The notes under the pieces: generated by a model
What the model saw: the letters and a program-made list of their open reading frames with translations, nothing else
Databases searched by the model: none
Told to the model about the DNA's origin: nothing
Position numbers and translations under genes: made by a program
Source: Citrus sinensis
Lineage: Eukaryota > Streptophyta > Magnoliopsida > Sapindales > Rutaceae
NCBI RefSeq assembly: GCF_022201045.2
Contig: NC_068557.1
Coordinates: 558,001 to 622,000 of the forward strand
Length of the DNA stretch: 64,000 bases
Direction: 5' to 3'
Shown: positions 15,280-27,412 of the stretch, piece after piece
Position numbering within the stretch: position 1 is the stretch's first letter
Layout: every line of letters begins with the position of its first letter

Positions 15280-15362
15280 AATTAATTGAAATATTATTGA
15301 GTAAAAACTTAAAATAAAAAGTTATGAATAGACTACCATCTATTTATTTGAATGTGATTATG
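14361..15362. repeat. Direct and inverted AT-rich repeat array
   Basis: A unit of roughly 130-165 bp recurs. It contains 'gtagtctaatcggatagca', 'aaaattttaattttttgtct', a (TA)n run, 'attcaaattaattgaaatg', 'ttattgagtaaaaacttgg', 'aataaaaagttatgaatag' and 'actatcatctatttatttg'. Direct copies start near 14,370, 14,530, 15,040 and 15,180. A copy in reverse orientation lies at about 14,695-14,862, so the array contains a large palindrome. Longest TA run: about 15,233-15,273. No coding potential is seen. Confidence 0.85.
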
Positions 15363-18300
15363 ATTTATGCGAATGCTTGACTGCTTGTTTTCTTGCCACC
15401 AATGAATTGGTTGGCTCGGTTTAATGTTTGAGGGCTCTACAAAATTTTTCTATTCAATCAATTTCCATTCAAGGGAGTTGAAGAGTTGGATTATTTCAAT
15501 AGACTTTAGGATGAAAAGAAAATTCAATATTCGATTGGTCAATAGAAATAATTGGATTATTCTTTTCGATTTAATTGAATATAGCACAGTTAATTAAGCA
15601 CTTAAACAAAAAATAAATAAAACTAAATTAGCTTTAAAATTATATCGAACCGTATAATAATTGTTATGTATCGACGTGTCAGTTTCGAATTAAAGGCAAT
15701 GTTTAGAGATAACAAAATGAAAGACCTATAAGTATTAAATATAATTTATTATATGTTAGTGACTAGTGAGTGAGACCCTTAATCAGATATCCTGTAAAGA
15801 ATTTTATATTTTTTACTATACCCTTTATTTTATTTTATTTTATTTTAATTTTTGTAAAGAACTCGAATCTTCCATCTCAATCTAGATAAGAACAATCAGT
15901 GAGCTATGAAGTAGTGGAAGTCCGATAAATTTAAATATTTGATATTAAATATAAACTTTAATTTTGGTACCACCAATTGGAGATAACATTACAGTTCATG
16001 TTTGACTAGTTGTTACCCGGAATTGGATAAGCCAAATTAGAGGAGACTGTCTGATGTGGTACGATCGTTACGCCCCGGGGGCAGGTGGGTCCCGACTCAT
16101 TCGAAGGTCGGCATGACGATGTGATGCATCGTAGTTAATGAGATGGAGACACGTGGATCGTACGACCAGTCAAAATGGACAGGAGTTTGACGCGTGGTGG
16201 ATAATGGTACTTTTTTCGTTTTTGCTTCTTTGCTGACTGGATTTCAATTTCAAGATTACTTCAAATTTATTGGGGGGGGGGGGGGGGGGGAAACTTTTTC
16301 AAAAGGCCAACGACACTCATGGTTCTTATTTTCAAAAATCATCGTATAAATCTTCATTTTCTTGATAATGATGTCATGATGAAAGACTATTTGGTCACTG
16401 TAATCAATTAGTATAAGTATTTAATAAAGAGTTTATAAATATCCGGACTTATCTTGATGTATGCTGAATCTTTCATTTTAGTAACTTGTTAAATTTATTA
16501 TTATGTTATTAATGGAGTACTTTTTATAAGGCTCAGATTTTGATAAAATCCCCAACTCACCCCCCAAATAATATATTCTTTCTTAAATTTGATTGAACTC
16601 GTGATCTTTTACCGTCAAGACAAGAGTGAACTAATGTCCCAATTGATCGAGATTAAAAAGTAAAAATAAAAGCATTATATAGTTAAATTAATTGTTTAAT
16701 CAGAACATTTATAATTTACTTTTATCTTTCACAAATTATTCTTTTTTTTAATTAAATGAGACTATTGTTCAAGAGTACAACTCATATTACATGAGATTAC
16801 AACTGATATTTACAAATCAAACTATTATTAAGACTAATTTACATCAATTTCTATGAAGTTCATTCAAATTTTACCCTCTCTAATATTCGAGGGAGATCTA
16901 CTTCACTTACATTTCGAAAGAGAGAAGACTGTCTTCACTCAAATTGAAAAAAGAAATTACAAATCACAATTGTGAAGTATGAGTTCTAACCACTAGACTT
17001 TAGCCTAGTGGCATCTTTCATAGATTATTCTAAATATCAATTTGAGAGATTTAACTTACTTTTTAAATGATTTTTAGGAGAGGAATTTCATAATTTTCGC
17101 ATGCTTTTTAAAGCTTTTCAGCCACCGATCAAATGAACATAAACAAAAAGATGGATCCCCGACCAAGGTTGATGAATTCAAGGTTTTCGACAAATTTCAT
17201 ATTTATAATTGCAAATAAAATCTCAACAATAATTAGTCAAATTAATGACATGATTAACTTCAAAAAATCATTAAAAACGAAAGATTTTTTTTTTTAAAAA
17301 AAAATCATAGTTAATGCAAAACATAGTCTAATATCACCAAGATCATAATAAAACAATATTCACACCGACAATAATTTGGATTAAATTGAAATGACGTTCA
17401 ATTTATAAAATTTTCGGTGGGGCTGAAGGAAGGGACTTTTCAAGCATTATTATCGACCAAATTGAATCAATCAATCTTTTGTTTAATAAAAGAAAAAATG
17501 TAAAAGTATAGCAGACGTATTTTGGTTTTTTTTTTTTTTTAACTAAAAAAACTTTATCTTGAGTTATCAGAATTAAGGCCTTGTGTTGTGACTTCTGATC
17601 ATTATAAATGCTCATTTATTTGTTTTGGTTGTGGTTCATTTTAGACTTGACAATGGGATGAGTCCGGCTGGGGCCACTCCAAGCCCTAGCCCGATTCTAT
17701 GATTAAAATGAAATACTCTTAACTCTTTAAAAGCCCGACCCTACAAACTACAAGTCAGGCCAAACTCTTGTTGGGTCAGTGTCGGGCTCAAGCTTTAGCC
17801 AAGCCCAACCATAGTTTATTTTATTTTATTTTATATATTTTAGTTTTTAGAATAATACTCCTATTCTTCATTCTCTACTAATAGTATTGCATCACTATGG
17901 TTCCATTTTTAATTGCGACCATGTGTTTTGTGTGTGCGCTTCAATAACTCTTGAGTGTTATATTTTTATTTTTAAAGATTAATTTAAGGATCGGGTCAAT
18001 CGGCCAAAGGATCCATTATCGCTGAACACCCTTACTGTAAAGGTATATTTATGTAAATAACATTAGGAATCTTAACATTTGAGTCTTAATATTACGTATA
18101 ACTCATCTATTAGATATGAATTTCATAATTTATAAAATTATTTGGCCAACATCTAATGATGAATGTCACATTAGAGCGCAAAACAAACTAATAAAACACT
18201 TATTAGTAAAATCATATTATACTTGATCAGACGAAATCCCCTTGTATTCCTTGAAAGTGTTAGAATTCGTCATCTGGGGTTGGTTGCTGCTGCCACCCTA

Positions 18301-20086
18301 GTTTTTTTGTTTCTGGCATCCGAAAGGTATATAATCATTAGCATCTTATTGACGCATCCAAAAAGTTATAATCGTTCACATCTGTATTGATTAATAATGC
18401 CATGCAACAAAAAGCAGAGCACCACAGGGAATATCATCAGGAAGTAACTAAGTGCATAATTTCTTTTTTTCCCCCTCTCACCATCCCCTTATCAGGATGT
18501 TTTCCTAACGACAGACTTTCCCTTTCTTACCCAAAAAAAACCTACTCAGAGACCATGACATATTGCTTAAGAAACACGTCCAAGACTCCGAGGTCATTTA
18601 AATACCAACAAAGTCAATGCAAAAGGATGAGTCTTCAGCTTCATAAGTCAAGCTAAGTGGAGGTAAAACGTCATAGCTTAATTTAAGAACTTTAATCTTA
18701 TCACTTGACATCATGGCAAGAAGACAAACTTTTCGATGTATAATTCCTCTATGGTTCCATCCATGCAATTTCAAGGGAAAATCTTGTGAAAATATTTTCT
18801 AACTTGATTCACTCCATGATCAACGTGTACGAAACGCAAAATCTTGAGAAAATCAAATTTGTTTTCACTCATGACTGCGATTTGCAGCTTCAACTCCTCC
18901 TCACTCATGACGTACTATATAAAATATCGAGTTGCCGTAACTTTATTAATTTACAGTTTGTTATTGAGTTGAGTGTTGTTCTGAGCTTATATTATTAACT
19001 TAGTAATTATAATTAGAATTGTCATTGTACTTACTTCAAAATTTTATAATATATTTGTTTGATGGTAAATAAGTAATTTTACATATTATAAAATTTATCA
19101 TCTAATAGATGAGCAACCCCCTAACTCACTTGTAATTTTTTTTTATTTTTTTACAATTACAATATAATGATCATTATTTATATGACCGAAGTTTATCATC
19201 TAGTTATTGTTACTATAATCATAATTATAGTTTTTGTTGTAATTATAATCATAATTTTATTGTACTAACTACTAACTATCAAAATTTAGTAACATATTTG
19301 TTGGATAGTAAATAAGTAATTTTACATATTATAAAACTCATTATCTAATAGATAAGCAACCTCAGTAGTTGAGACTCAAATGTGGAATTCACTTGTATTT
19401 TTTTTTTTTTTTACTTGTTTACAATTACAATCATAATTATTATTATTTCATGTAATCGTTCAAAAAGAAAAAAAAAAAAAAGAGTGTATATTAAAACATG
19501 TGGAATTCAAAAAGTAGATGACGTGTTACTCATGAAGAAATCATATGATGCCATATCGTTGTCTTTTGTATAACATAAAGGTCGTGTAGTTTACTATTAC
19601 TAAATAAGTCGTCTATATGATGCACCAGCGCACAGTATGTGCCTGTCGGAATTATTCGGATGACATGTAGTTTATACCATATATTAATAAATGACATTGC
19701 GTTAGATAATAAAACTATAAACAAGAAGTCATCTATCATATATGCCGACGAATTTTTTTTTTTTTTTGAAAGGCTCTAATGATGCAAAGTGAAAGAGAAA
19801 AAATATTAGAGTTTATTTTTCCTTTTTAAATAGAATTTTTTTTCAAGATTTATCTGGTAGGGTATATAGATAAATCAAAAATTAAAATTGTTTTAAAATT
19901 TTCAATAAGAGTTACCTGAGTACTGGTGTTTTGTGAGTTGTTTATGTTTTATGGTATCAGAATTATGCTCTCATACTTTCTCCATAGTAGGTGTTCATTT
20001 ATTTGTGTCAATTAACTATTGTTTCTGCTACAGTTCCTTATTTTATTTTCAGTCCTATATTATAATTTTTGTTTGGATCGTATGTT
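15363..20086. other. Long gene-poor AT-rich region
   Basis: No gene is supported. Noted features: a run of 19 G at 16,272-16,290; a GC-richer island near 16,060-16,200 that includes CACGTG ('gacacgtgga'); a transposon-like 'agcccgaccc' / 'gtcgggctcaagc' segment at 17,640-17,830; and a local duplication at 19.0-19.4 kb, listed separately. Confidence 0.45.
19015..19430. repeat. Imperfect tandem duplication of about 240 bp
   Basis: 'atggtaaataagtaatttt' followed by 'acatattataaaatttatc' and 'tctaatagatgagcaaccc' (19,060-19,120) recurs as a diverged copy at 19,300-19,365. Each copy is followed by 'cacttgta' plus a T-run and 'acaattacaat'. The same 'atctaatagat' module also appears near 11,965 and 18,100, so the unit probably derives from a dispersed AT-rich repeat. 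Confidence 0.55.
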
Positions 20087-20965
20087 CACTTTAATTTGAT
20101 TTTTCTCCATGGGAATCAACTTGAAAATTCTAATGTAAAATTCTTTAAAAGTTTAAAACACCCTGGATCTACACAACTTCATAATAATAATAATAATAAT
20201 AATATTTTTTCCCTTTTAATTTGGCAGCCATTTTGTAAATAAACGTGGGACGGTTTTTTAAGTGCAACTTACCAAATAAATTCACTATAATAAATTATGA
20301 TACTTTTAAGTTACCATTTTAACCTAATTGTTTCAACAATAGTACAATTATACGCAATTGTAAACCTTCCTTTTTTTTTTTTTTAATATCATAACCCTAG
20401 CGTGTGTGTGTGATCGTCATTATCATATTTGATATGAATAATGAATTATGAAGCTCAATGCATTTTGGCACCTTGTATAAGTTTGAGAATGTTAGGGGAA
20501 AAAAAGGAACTTAAAAAGATGTGGGTAAATAATTTAGGCTTGTTTACTATGGTCAACTTTATAACGTCACAACACTGGAAACATACTCTGATTTTGAAAT
20601 TCACCATATTTAATTATCAACACATTTTGCTAAATATTTAACTTTTTTTTTTCTAAGTAGTTATTTCTTCAGCACAATAACAGAAGAAATAATATGATTA
20701 TGACTTATCCTCCTCCATATGTTCGATGAAAGTTTCCAACATTGATTCTCATTTTAATTTTCTACATAGAAAACTAATATAAGTATACAACTGAAACGTT
20801 TCTAAAACTCAAAAGAAACCCCTAAAAAACCTTTAAAAAAATCTAATCTAAATCCTCGTTATCTAACTTTTCTTCAAAATTCTTGAACTCAAACCACTTG
20901 TTTGATCCACACAACTTCATAAAAAAGTATAAAAAAATCCCAAAAAAATGTCAACAAAGCACTCA
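20087..20965 (-). pseudogene. Copied 3' end of a polyamine transporter gene
   Basis: This segment is a diverged copy of 30,113-30,788, which is the end of the coding region plus the 3' flank of the transporter at 30,667-32,109. The match covers the flank ('cttgtataagtttgagaatg', 'tatgattatgacttatcctc') and about the last 100 coding bases (about 20,860-20,963, minus strand), where the C-terminal frame [12 protein letters not shown] is still recognisable. Homology stops inside the coding sequence, so no complete product is possible. This is a partial host-gene duplicate, not a transposon. Confidence 0.8.
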
Positions 20966-21314
20966 TTATAATATATATCCTAAATTTTAAAAAGAACTAA
21001 TTAAAACTATTTGCCTAAGGCCCCAAATATAGTTGAGCCGGTCCCTACATAAGGTAAAGAGAATAATGTGAATTTCTCCTTTGTGCTCATATCACAACAA
21101 AACTATTGCCCATTACTTGTCCAAAAGAACAATCGATTCAACCTTTAGAGACATCATCCAACAATTATAAAAAGTATAAACGAAATAAATCAAAACCAAA
21201 GCTCTTGCAGCAACCAACACATGCATACATTATATGTCATATGGTTTATTATTTAGTAGGCATGCAATTAAGTTGCTTATGTTATATGATATTCGATGCA
21301 AGCTTTTAAATATT

Positions 21315-21755
21315 CTACATGATCAGTACCCTCAGACGACTAACAACAATCAAAATAGATATGTTCCTCCTTTCCACTTCGTCAACAACTTCCTGGACAG
21401 TATCTTGGACACCCATAGCTTGCTTAATTTGGAATGTCCTTTTAATAACTTGAGATATTCTGAGTCTTTCGTTGAGCAGAGAGTTAATGGCTTCATAATT
21501 TGGTGCTCCATCTCGGCCAAAAGATGTTAGGCTCAAAGCTTCCAATAACTGCTCCTTAACATCATCAACCATAATTTGATCCCGACAAAACTGCAAGAGC
21601 AACGAAAGCACAGAATCATGGAGTCCCAACTTATCTTTGATCGATTAACTGCATCTTCCTCTGACACAGCCATTTCACGAACTTCGACAAGGATCGACTG
21701 CACAACACTCCATGTTGCATCTTGTTCATCGTAAGGTATCCATAGCTTCTATTAG
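21315..21755 (-). pseudogene. Unrecognised coding-like remnant
   Basis: On the minus strand about 100 codons stay open (21,629-21,315) with a soluble, helical-looking sequence (SLLLQFCRDQIMVDDV, EALSLTSFGRDGAPNYEAIN). Just upstream a second frame reads LWIPYDEQDATWSVVQSI and LVEVREMAVSEEDAV, so the two parts look like one protein in different frames. There is no start codon, promoter or splice context that I trust. I do not recognise the family. It is probably a decayed gene fragment; a real short exon set cannot be excluded. Confidence 0.4.
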
Positions 21756-21849
21756 CTAATTAATACATAAATTTGACAAAAAGATATGCATATCAGTACA
21801 AAAAAATTAAGATACCAACATGTATAAAAGAATTTAATTAATGCATTAG

Positions 21850-23400
21850 TACTAGAGTTTTGGTAATGATGGTGGCTGTGGAGACTTGAAATAGTACTCA
21901 TGTGGAGGTGGAGAATACTTTGGTGGTAGCGGTGGTGGAGATTTGTAGTGGTAATGCTAACATGTAGGTGGAGACTTATTTTGGCGATAGTGGTGGAGAC
22001 TTAGGGTTCGTTTGGGGCAGCTTTAGTAGTCGTGGTGGAGACTTTCAATAGTACTAATGTGGAGAATTCTTCTGAGGTGGTGGTGGAAATTCATGGACTT
22101 ATTTGCATCGGTACTGGGGCTTTGGTGGTGGTGATAGTGGAGACTTGAAATAGTACTCATGTGGAGGTGGAGAATAATTTGGTGGTAGCGGTGGTGGAGA
22201 TTTGTATTAGTAATGCTAAGATGTAGGTGGAGACTTGTTTTGGCAATGGTGGCAGAGACTCAAGGTCCGTTTGGGGCAGTTTTAATGGTCGGGTGGAGAC
22301 TTTTAATAGTACTAATGTGGAGAATTCTCTTGACGTGGTAGTTGAAATTCATGAACTCATTTGCATAAGTATAAGGGCTTTGGTGGTTGTGGTGGATACT
22401 TGAAATAGTACTTATATGGAGGTGGAGAATGCTTTGGTGACGGCGGTGGTGGAGATTTGTAGTAGTAATACTAAGATGTAGGTGGAAACTTGCTTTGGTG
22501 ATGATGGCGGAGAGTTAGGGTCCGTTTGGGGCTGCTTTAGTGGTCGTGGTGGAGACTTTCAGTAGTACTAATGTGGAGAATTCTCTTGAGGTAGTGGTGG
22601 TAGAGATTAATGGACTCATTTGCATTAGTATTGAGGGTTTGATGGTGGTGGTGGTGGAGACTTGAATAATACTCATGTGGAGGTACAGAATACTTTAGTG
22701 GTGGTGGTGGTGGAAATTTGTAGCAGTAGTGTTAAGATGTAGGTGGAAACTTGCTTTGGCGATGATGGCGGAGAGTTAGGGTCCGTTTGGGGCTGCTTTA
22801 GTAGTCGTGGTGGAGACTTTCAGTAGTACTAATGTGGAGAATTCTCTTGAGGTGGTGGTGATAGAGATTAATGGACTCATTTGCATTAGTATTGAGGGTT
22901 TGATGGTGATGGTGGTGGTGGAGACTTGAATAGTACTCATGTGCAGGTAGAGAATACTTTGGTGGCAGTGGTGGTGGAGATTTGTAATAGTAGTGCTAAG
23001 ATGTAGGTGGAGACTTGTTTTGGTGATGGTGGCGGAGAGTTAGGGTCTGTTTGGGGCAGCTTTAGTAGTCGTGGTGGAAACTTTCAGTAGTACTAATATG
23101 GAAAATTCTCTTGAGGTAGTGGTGGTGGAGATTCATGGACTCATTTGCATTAGTATTTGGGCTTTAGTGGTGGTGGTGGTGGAGACTTGAAATAGTACTC
23201 ATATGGAGGTGGAGAATACTTTAGTGGCGGTGGTGGTAGAGATTTGTAGTAGTAGTGCTAAGATGTAGGTAGAGACTTTTTTTGGTGATGGTGGCGGAGA
23301 AGTAGGGTCCGTTTGGGGCAGCTTTAGTGGTCGTGGTGGAGACTTTCAATAGTACTAATGTGGAGAATTCTCTTGAGGTGGTGGTGGAGATTCATGGACT
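21850..23400 (-). pseudogene. Decayed extensin gene expanded as about 255-bp tandem units
   Basis: Read on the minus strand, the repeats encode extensin-type peptides such as PPKYSPPPHEYYFKSPPPP, HYHYKSPPPLPP and HESPPPPQENSP. Extensins are hydroxyproline-rich cell-wall structural proteins with SPPPP and Tyr cross-linking motifs. About six units of roughly 245-265 bp lie head to tail (starts near 21,856, 22,125, 22,375, 22,632, 22,893 and 23,158). Each unit carries the same TAG codon before the (H/Y)YYYK motif and another pair of stops around 'ENSPH', so no long product can be made. The first unit ends in SLPKL and a stop. There is no signal peptide exon; the array is cut off on the right by the Ty3 fossil. 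Confidence 0.8.
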
Positions 23401-26121
23401 AACCGATTGAACAAGAAAAACCAAAAGGGGTGTGGTTGGTAATGGTGGATGGATCTCGCAGTGAACAAGGATATGGAGCAGGGGTGGTAATACGAAGTCC
23501 AGAAAGGGCCGAGGTCTCTTATGCAGTGAAACTAGAGTTCCAACTCAAAAATAACCAAGCAGAGTACGAAGCTTTCATTACTAGGCTTAGGTTGGCACAT
23601 ACTCTACAAGCAGAGAGGGTAGAGATCTTAACAGATTCCCAGCTGGTCTGTAATCAGCTCGATGAACAGTTTCAGATAAGGGGAGAGAAGATGGAGCTCT
23701 ATTTGAAGAAAGCAAAGCAGGTGATGGGGCTCTTCCGAGAAGTATAAGTAAAGCAGATTGCCAGAACAGAAAATTACCGAGCAGATATGTTGGCCAGAAT
23801 GGCATCTACAAAAATTCAATAGAGATGAATTCAACTCATAGCTATCTTATTAAAACAAAGTTCGCCAAGGCAATTATGTGCCTATTCCTGCTCGGTCATA
23901 TAAGGACCAACAAGCAAGTTTTACAAAAAATTTTCTAAGGCAAACATGTGCCTATTTGCTCGGTCGTCTAAAAGACCAGCAGGCAAATTTTGTAAAATTT
24001 TACTAAGGCAAACATATGCCTATTCCTACTTGGTTGTTTAAAGGACCAGCAGGCAAATTCTACAAAGTTTACTAGGGCAAACATGTGCCTATTCTTGCTC
24101 GGTCTTCTAAAGGAGCAGACAAGTTTTACAACATCCGCTAAGGCAATTATGTATCTATTCCTGCTCAGTCGTATAAGAATCAGCAGACAAGTTCTACAAA
24201 ATTCACTAAGGCAAACACGTGCTTATTCCTGCTCGGTCGTCTAAGGACAGACATGCAAAATAATAAATTTTTTACTAAGGTAAAGGGTTTGCCTCTTCCT
24301 ATCCATCTTTTTAAAAATGAGCAAGCACAATTCTCAATATAATTTGTAGAAACAACCAAAACTAAAGCAAAAAAGCAGTTGGAAAGCATCAAAAGCTTAT
24401 AAATGCTCAAATGTTGACAAATAAACTGAAAATCCTGAATTTACATAGAAAGTAAATTTATGGATTCTAAGACTCAACAATCTCACTAGCAGGAGGATTT
24501 GCAATTTTGGAGAGAGAAAGACCAGCGACTTCTGGAGGAGCAGGTGTTGACCCATGACCTGGTCCCAAAACTTGATCCCCTGCCTCCTTCTCCTGCTCCC
24601 CACTTGAAAGATCTTTGACCTGACCCTAGTTCCCCTGGTCTTTATCCCTCTGGCCTTCATCGTCTATATGCTTCTGCACTCTTGTCTCCAACTTGCCCAT
24701 GTTCAGCTCTGGATATTCTTTTTTGAATACAAACATGATGCACTTGTAGCAAAAGGCGAGTCCGAAATTATACTTTGCATTTAGCCGGTCATCCATATCA
24801 ACAGATTTGCCTTTCAGCTCGGCTATCTGCTCGTTCAAGGACTAGATTTACTCTTCATAAGCCATTCTCAAAGTGTCCCGCTCGCTCCGTGCAGCCTCAA
24901 GATCAGACTTTAAATCCCCAAACTCGCTCTCGAGCTTAGAGGACTTGAACTCAGCAATGACAACCTTATCCTCCAGATCTAGAATTTGCCTGTGCTGGTT
25001 GAGCAATTGCTCCTTAGAACGGTCAGCAAACTCAACTTTCTTCTTCAAATCCTGATTCTCCGCTTGAAACTTCCTCTCATGGCGCGCAGACCTATTTTTG
25101 TAGTAGGAAATCAGAGTGGCAAGCTTAAAAGAGACCATCTGAACAGAGCCAGCTAGTTCGCTAAGATTCATGCTCTTAATATCCTTGACTATTTTGGACC
25201 CCACTGATTTGCCGTAATCCCTCTGGTACGGGGTCAAATAGTCACTCTGATCCTGAGGCGGAAGAGGCGAGGATCGATCTCCAAATTGAGTGCTAACTTT
25301 AGAACTCTTGTCATGAAGCTTTTTTTTGCTATTCTTTCGAGGCGGATGAGGAGGCAAAGCAGGAGCTGGGGTCTTTGAAGGACTAGAATGGCTCTTCTTC
25401 GGAGGAGTGGGAGCGCTGCTAGAATCACCAGTTCCCCGAGCACGTTTCCTCGACATGGCGCTAAGGATTTTGTTGTCCATCCCAGCAGCTACGTCGACTA
25501 AGCCCGACCCGACGAGGTTTGTTGGTGACAAGAACTCTTGACAAGTGGAGGGGTTCACCAAAGCAGTCTCGACATGGAGTAGCAGACTGTCATCAAGCTA
25601 GCTGATCAGGCCCCACGAGTCTGAAAGCATAAACAAGGTTAAAAGAAACAGATAAGTGACGACCAGAGATGTAGAATGTAAAGAAAAATAAACGACATGG
25701 AGTGATAAAACGCGTTGGAATGTGAATATCACCACTAAGTGAATGGATCGTTGGACACCAATTTCCCCCAGCAAAGAAAATTTTATTTTTTCAGTTTTTA
25801 CAAGAAGAAGGAAAACCGGTGACAGGTTTCCTTTTTGCAGAGCTCGACATGAAGTAATACGAGACCGCTTTTTTTGGACTGCTTCTCAGTTGGTATAGAT
25901 GTTTTATTTCCACAAGGGAAGACTCCCCGAGCTTATACCTTTCCCACAATACAAATAGGGCAGAAAGAACTCTCCACCCATTTGGGTGTAGTTGACCAGG
26001 AACCAAATGCATACCACACAGTATCCTGGTAAAGTAGGGTTGAAGAGGCTGATATCCAGGAGTTAAGACTGTTATGTATTTTAATGGTGTCCTTTTTATA
26101 TCAATTAGTTTATAAACCAAC
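23401..26121. mobile_element. Broken Ty3/gypsy (Tat-lineage) fossil with antisense ORF
   Basis: A partial LTR-retrotransposon. The plus-strand part (about 23,430-23,800) encodes an RNase H domain with motifs typical of the extra RNase H of plant Tat-lineage elements (DGSRSEQGYGAGVV, NNQAEYEAF, TDSQLV). Next comes a tandem repeat (23,860-24,290). Then comes a minus-strand coding region (about 26,120 down to 24,400) with a conserved start-side block (GQLHPNGWRVLSALFVLWERY, IKHLYQLRSSPKKA) and a long charged coiled-coil part. Tat/Grande-type elements are known to carry such an antisense ORF between pol and the 3' LTR. Gag, protease, reverse transcriptase, integrase and both LTRs are not seen. 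It is broken, with several interruptions, and clearly old. Confidence 0.75.
23860..24290. repeat. About 68-bp tandem repeat inside the Ty3 fossil
   Basis: Six units with a core like 'aaggcaaacatgtgcctatt' followed by 'cctgctcggtcgtctaaagg' and 'accagcaggcaaattt' recur every 66-70 bp (core 'ctcggtc' near 23,891, 23,959, 24,029, 24,098, 24,164 and 24,232). It separates the plus-strand RNase H remnant from the antisense ORF. Confidence 0.85.
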
Positions 26122-26490
26122 TGCTTACCAAACTATTTATTATTATTCTTTTAACAAATTTTTTGTTGCTCATATCTACTTCATGAATAATAATATGTGT
26201 ACACATGCAATATCAATAGTGTCATGTAAATGACCACATCGTTCAACATTAATTCAAAGTGAGGATGTGCTGGGAAATTGATTATTAAGATTGTGTTCCT
26301 TTTTTTTTTGTTTTAATAGAAAGCAGCAATCACAAAAGTTTGAGGCCAATCCACATATATATATGATTAATGCAAGAAATGTTGTGTTTATACTGTTTAG
26401 AGTGCAAAAAAGTCTACTAATTAAAAGGGTACTGAAAGTGAAGAAATCTTGTGTTTAGGGGAGAATAAATGTTACAATTAATATGAAAAA
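26100..26490. repeat. Dispersed repeat, partner of 60,110-60,470
   Basis: Starting at 'attagtttataaaccaactg', this sequence aligns with a diverged copy at 60,127-60,470. Shared blocks include 'aaactatttattattattct', 'gaaagtgaagaaatcttgtg' and 'ggggagaataaatgt'. The Ty3 fossil ends where this repeat begins. Its nature (old transposon or duplicated host DNA) is unknown. Confidence 0.6.
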
Positions 26491-27412
26491 CTACGTAAGA
26501 GATTAAGAGTAAGGAAATATATCGCTGTGTAGGCATCTCAAAGTAATAAAGAATAAAGAAAGAGAAAATTAAAGTTTTTGCAGTTAACGCACATGCATAA
26601 AATATCCTCACAAACCAACGTTTAAAGTAATAGAAACTTAAACGAAAGATATCATGAAACAATATAAGATACTTTATATACTATTTGCTTTTGAAAAAGT
26701 GTTGATAATGAAAATGAATCTCCACAATATACAGTGCCATGTAATTAGGATGGGCAATACATACTAATTATAACAGGGCGACGGGGTTTTCTTCTCTTTT
26801 GAACAAGTAATTAGCAATTAAATGGGCAATATCTTCAACAAAAGGAAAAATAATTAAAAGTTAAACAAGAAATAAGCGTGCAAAATCACGCTTAACAGAG
26901 ACAGAGCCATTAAATTACAAAATACTTGGGCCGCAAACTCCGGTAGATTTTCATCATATAACAGATGTTAGCTACTGCCTACTGATGAGCTAATCACTGT
27001 TGCCTTTGATTCGCTTCGGCTCTGGACTTGGCTCGCTGCTTTGCGTATAAGAAAAATAAATAAAATAAAAAATACAATATGTCATCAACTTCTGCTCACG
27101 CTACTCTTGACTCACGTTCCAGAAGTTGAAGATTCTTTTCCCTCTTCAAAGTAAAAACGACAAAGCAATCAACAAAACAAAAGATTAAGAAAAAAATCCG
27201 AAGAATATTCAGCATAAGACGAACGACAAAATGACTAAAATCCGAAGAATATTCAGCACATGCTGCCGTTTTCAGTCCTCTCTCTCTTCTATTATCTTGT
27301 CCTCTCTCTTTTTTATTATCTTGTCCACTCTCTGCATGGGTGAATAAAGTTTAGTTTGATATCCTTTTATGATTTAGAGATAAAGCAGAGTTTTTTTTTT
27401 TTTTAATATTTA
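26491..27412. other. Intergenic, no gene seen
   Basis: AT-rich sequence without a convincing frame. A short direct repeat, 'aaaatccgaagaatattcag', occurs at about 27,193 and 27,237, and 'ctctctcttttttattatct' imperfectly repeats the preceding line near 27,290-27,320. Confidence 0.4.

Noticed and set aside
16272-16290. Run of 19 G as a possible G-quadruplex control element
   Set aside because: A single homopolymer with no neighbouring gene; its length may also be a sequencing or assembly artefact.
17640-17830. GC-richer segment with 'agcccgaccc' as a gene or transposon
   Set aside because: It has the look of a hAT-MITE interior like that at 55,059, but no inverted ends could be paired and no frame is open.
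21000-21060. 'aaggccccaaatatagttga' and 'gccggtccc' as a hAT transposon end
   Set aside because: It resembles a known plant hAT terminus, but I found no matching opposite end or duplication, so I did not list an element.
23860-24290. Regular 68-bp repeats as a possible array of RNA genes
   Set aside because: There is no conserved RNA fold or polymerase III box, and the position inside a Ty3 fossil explains them.
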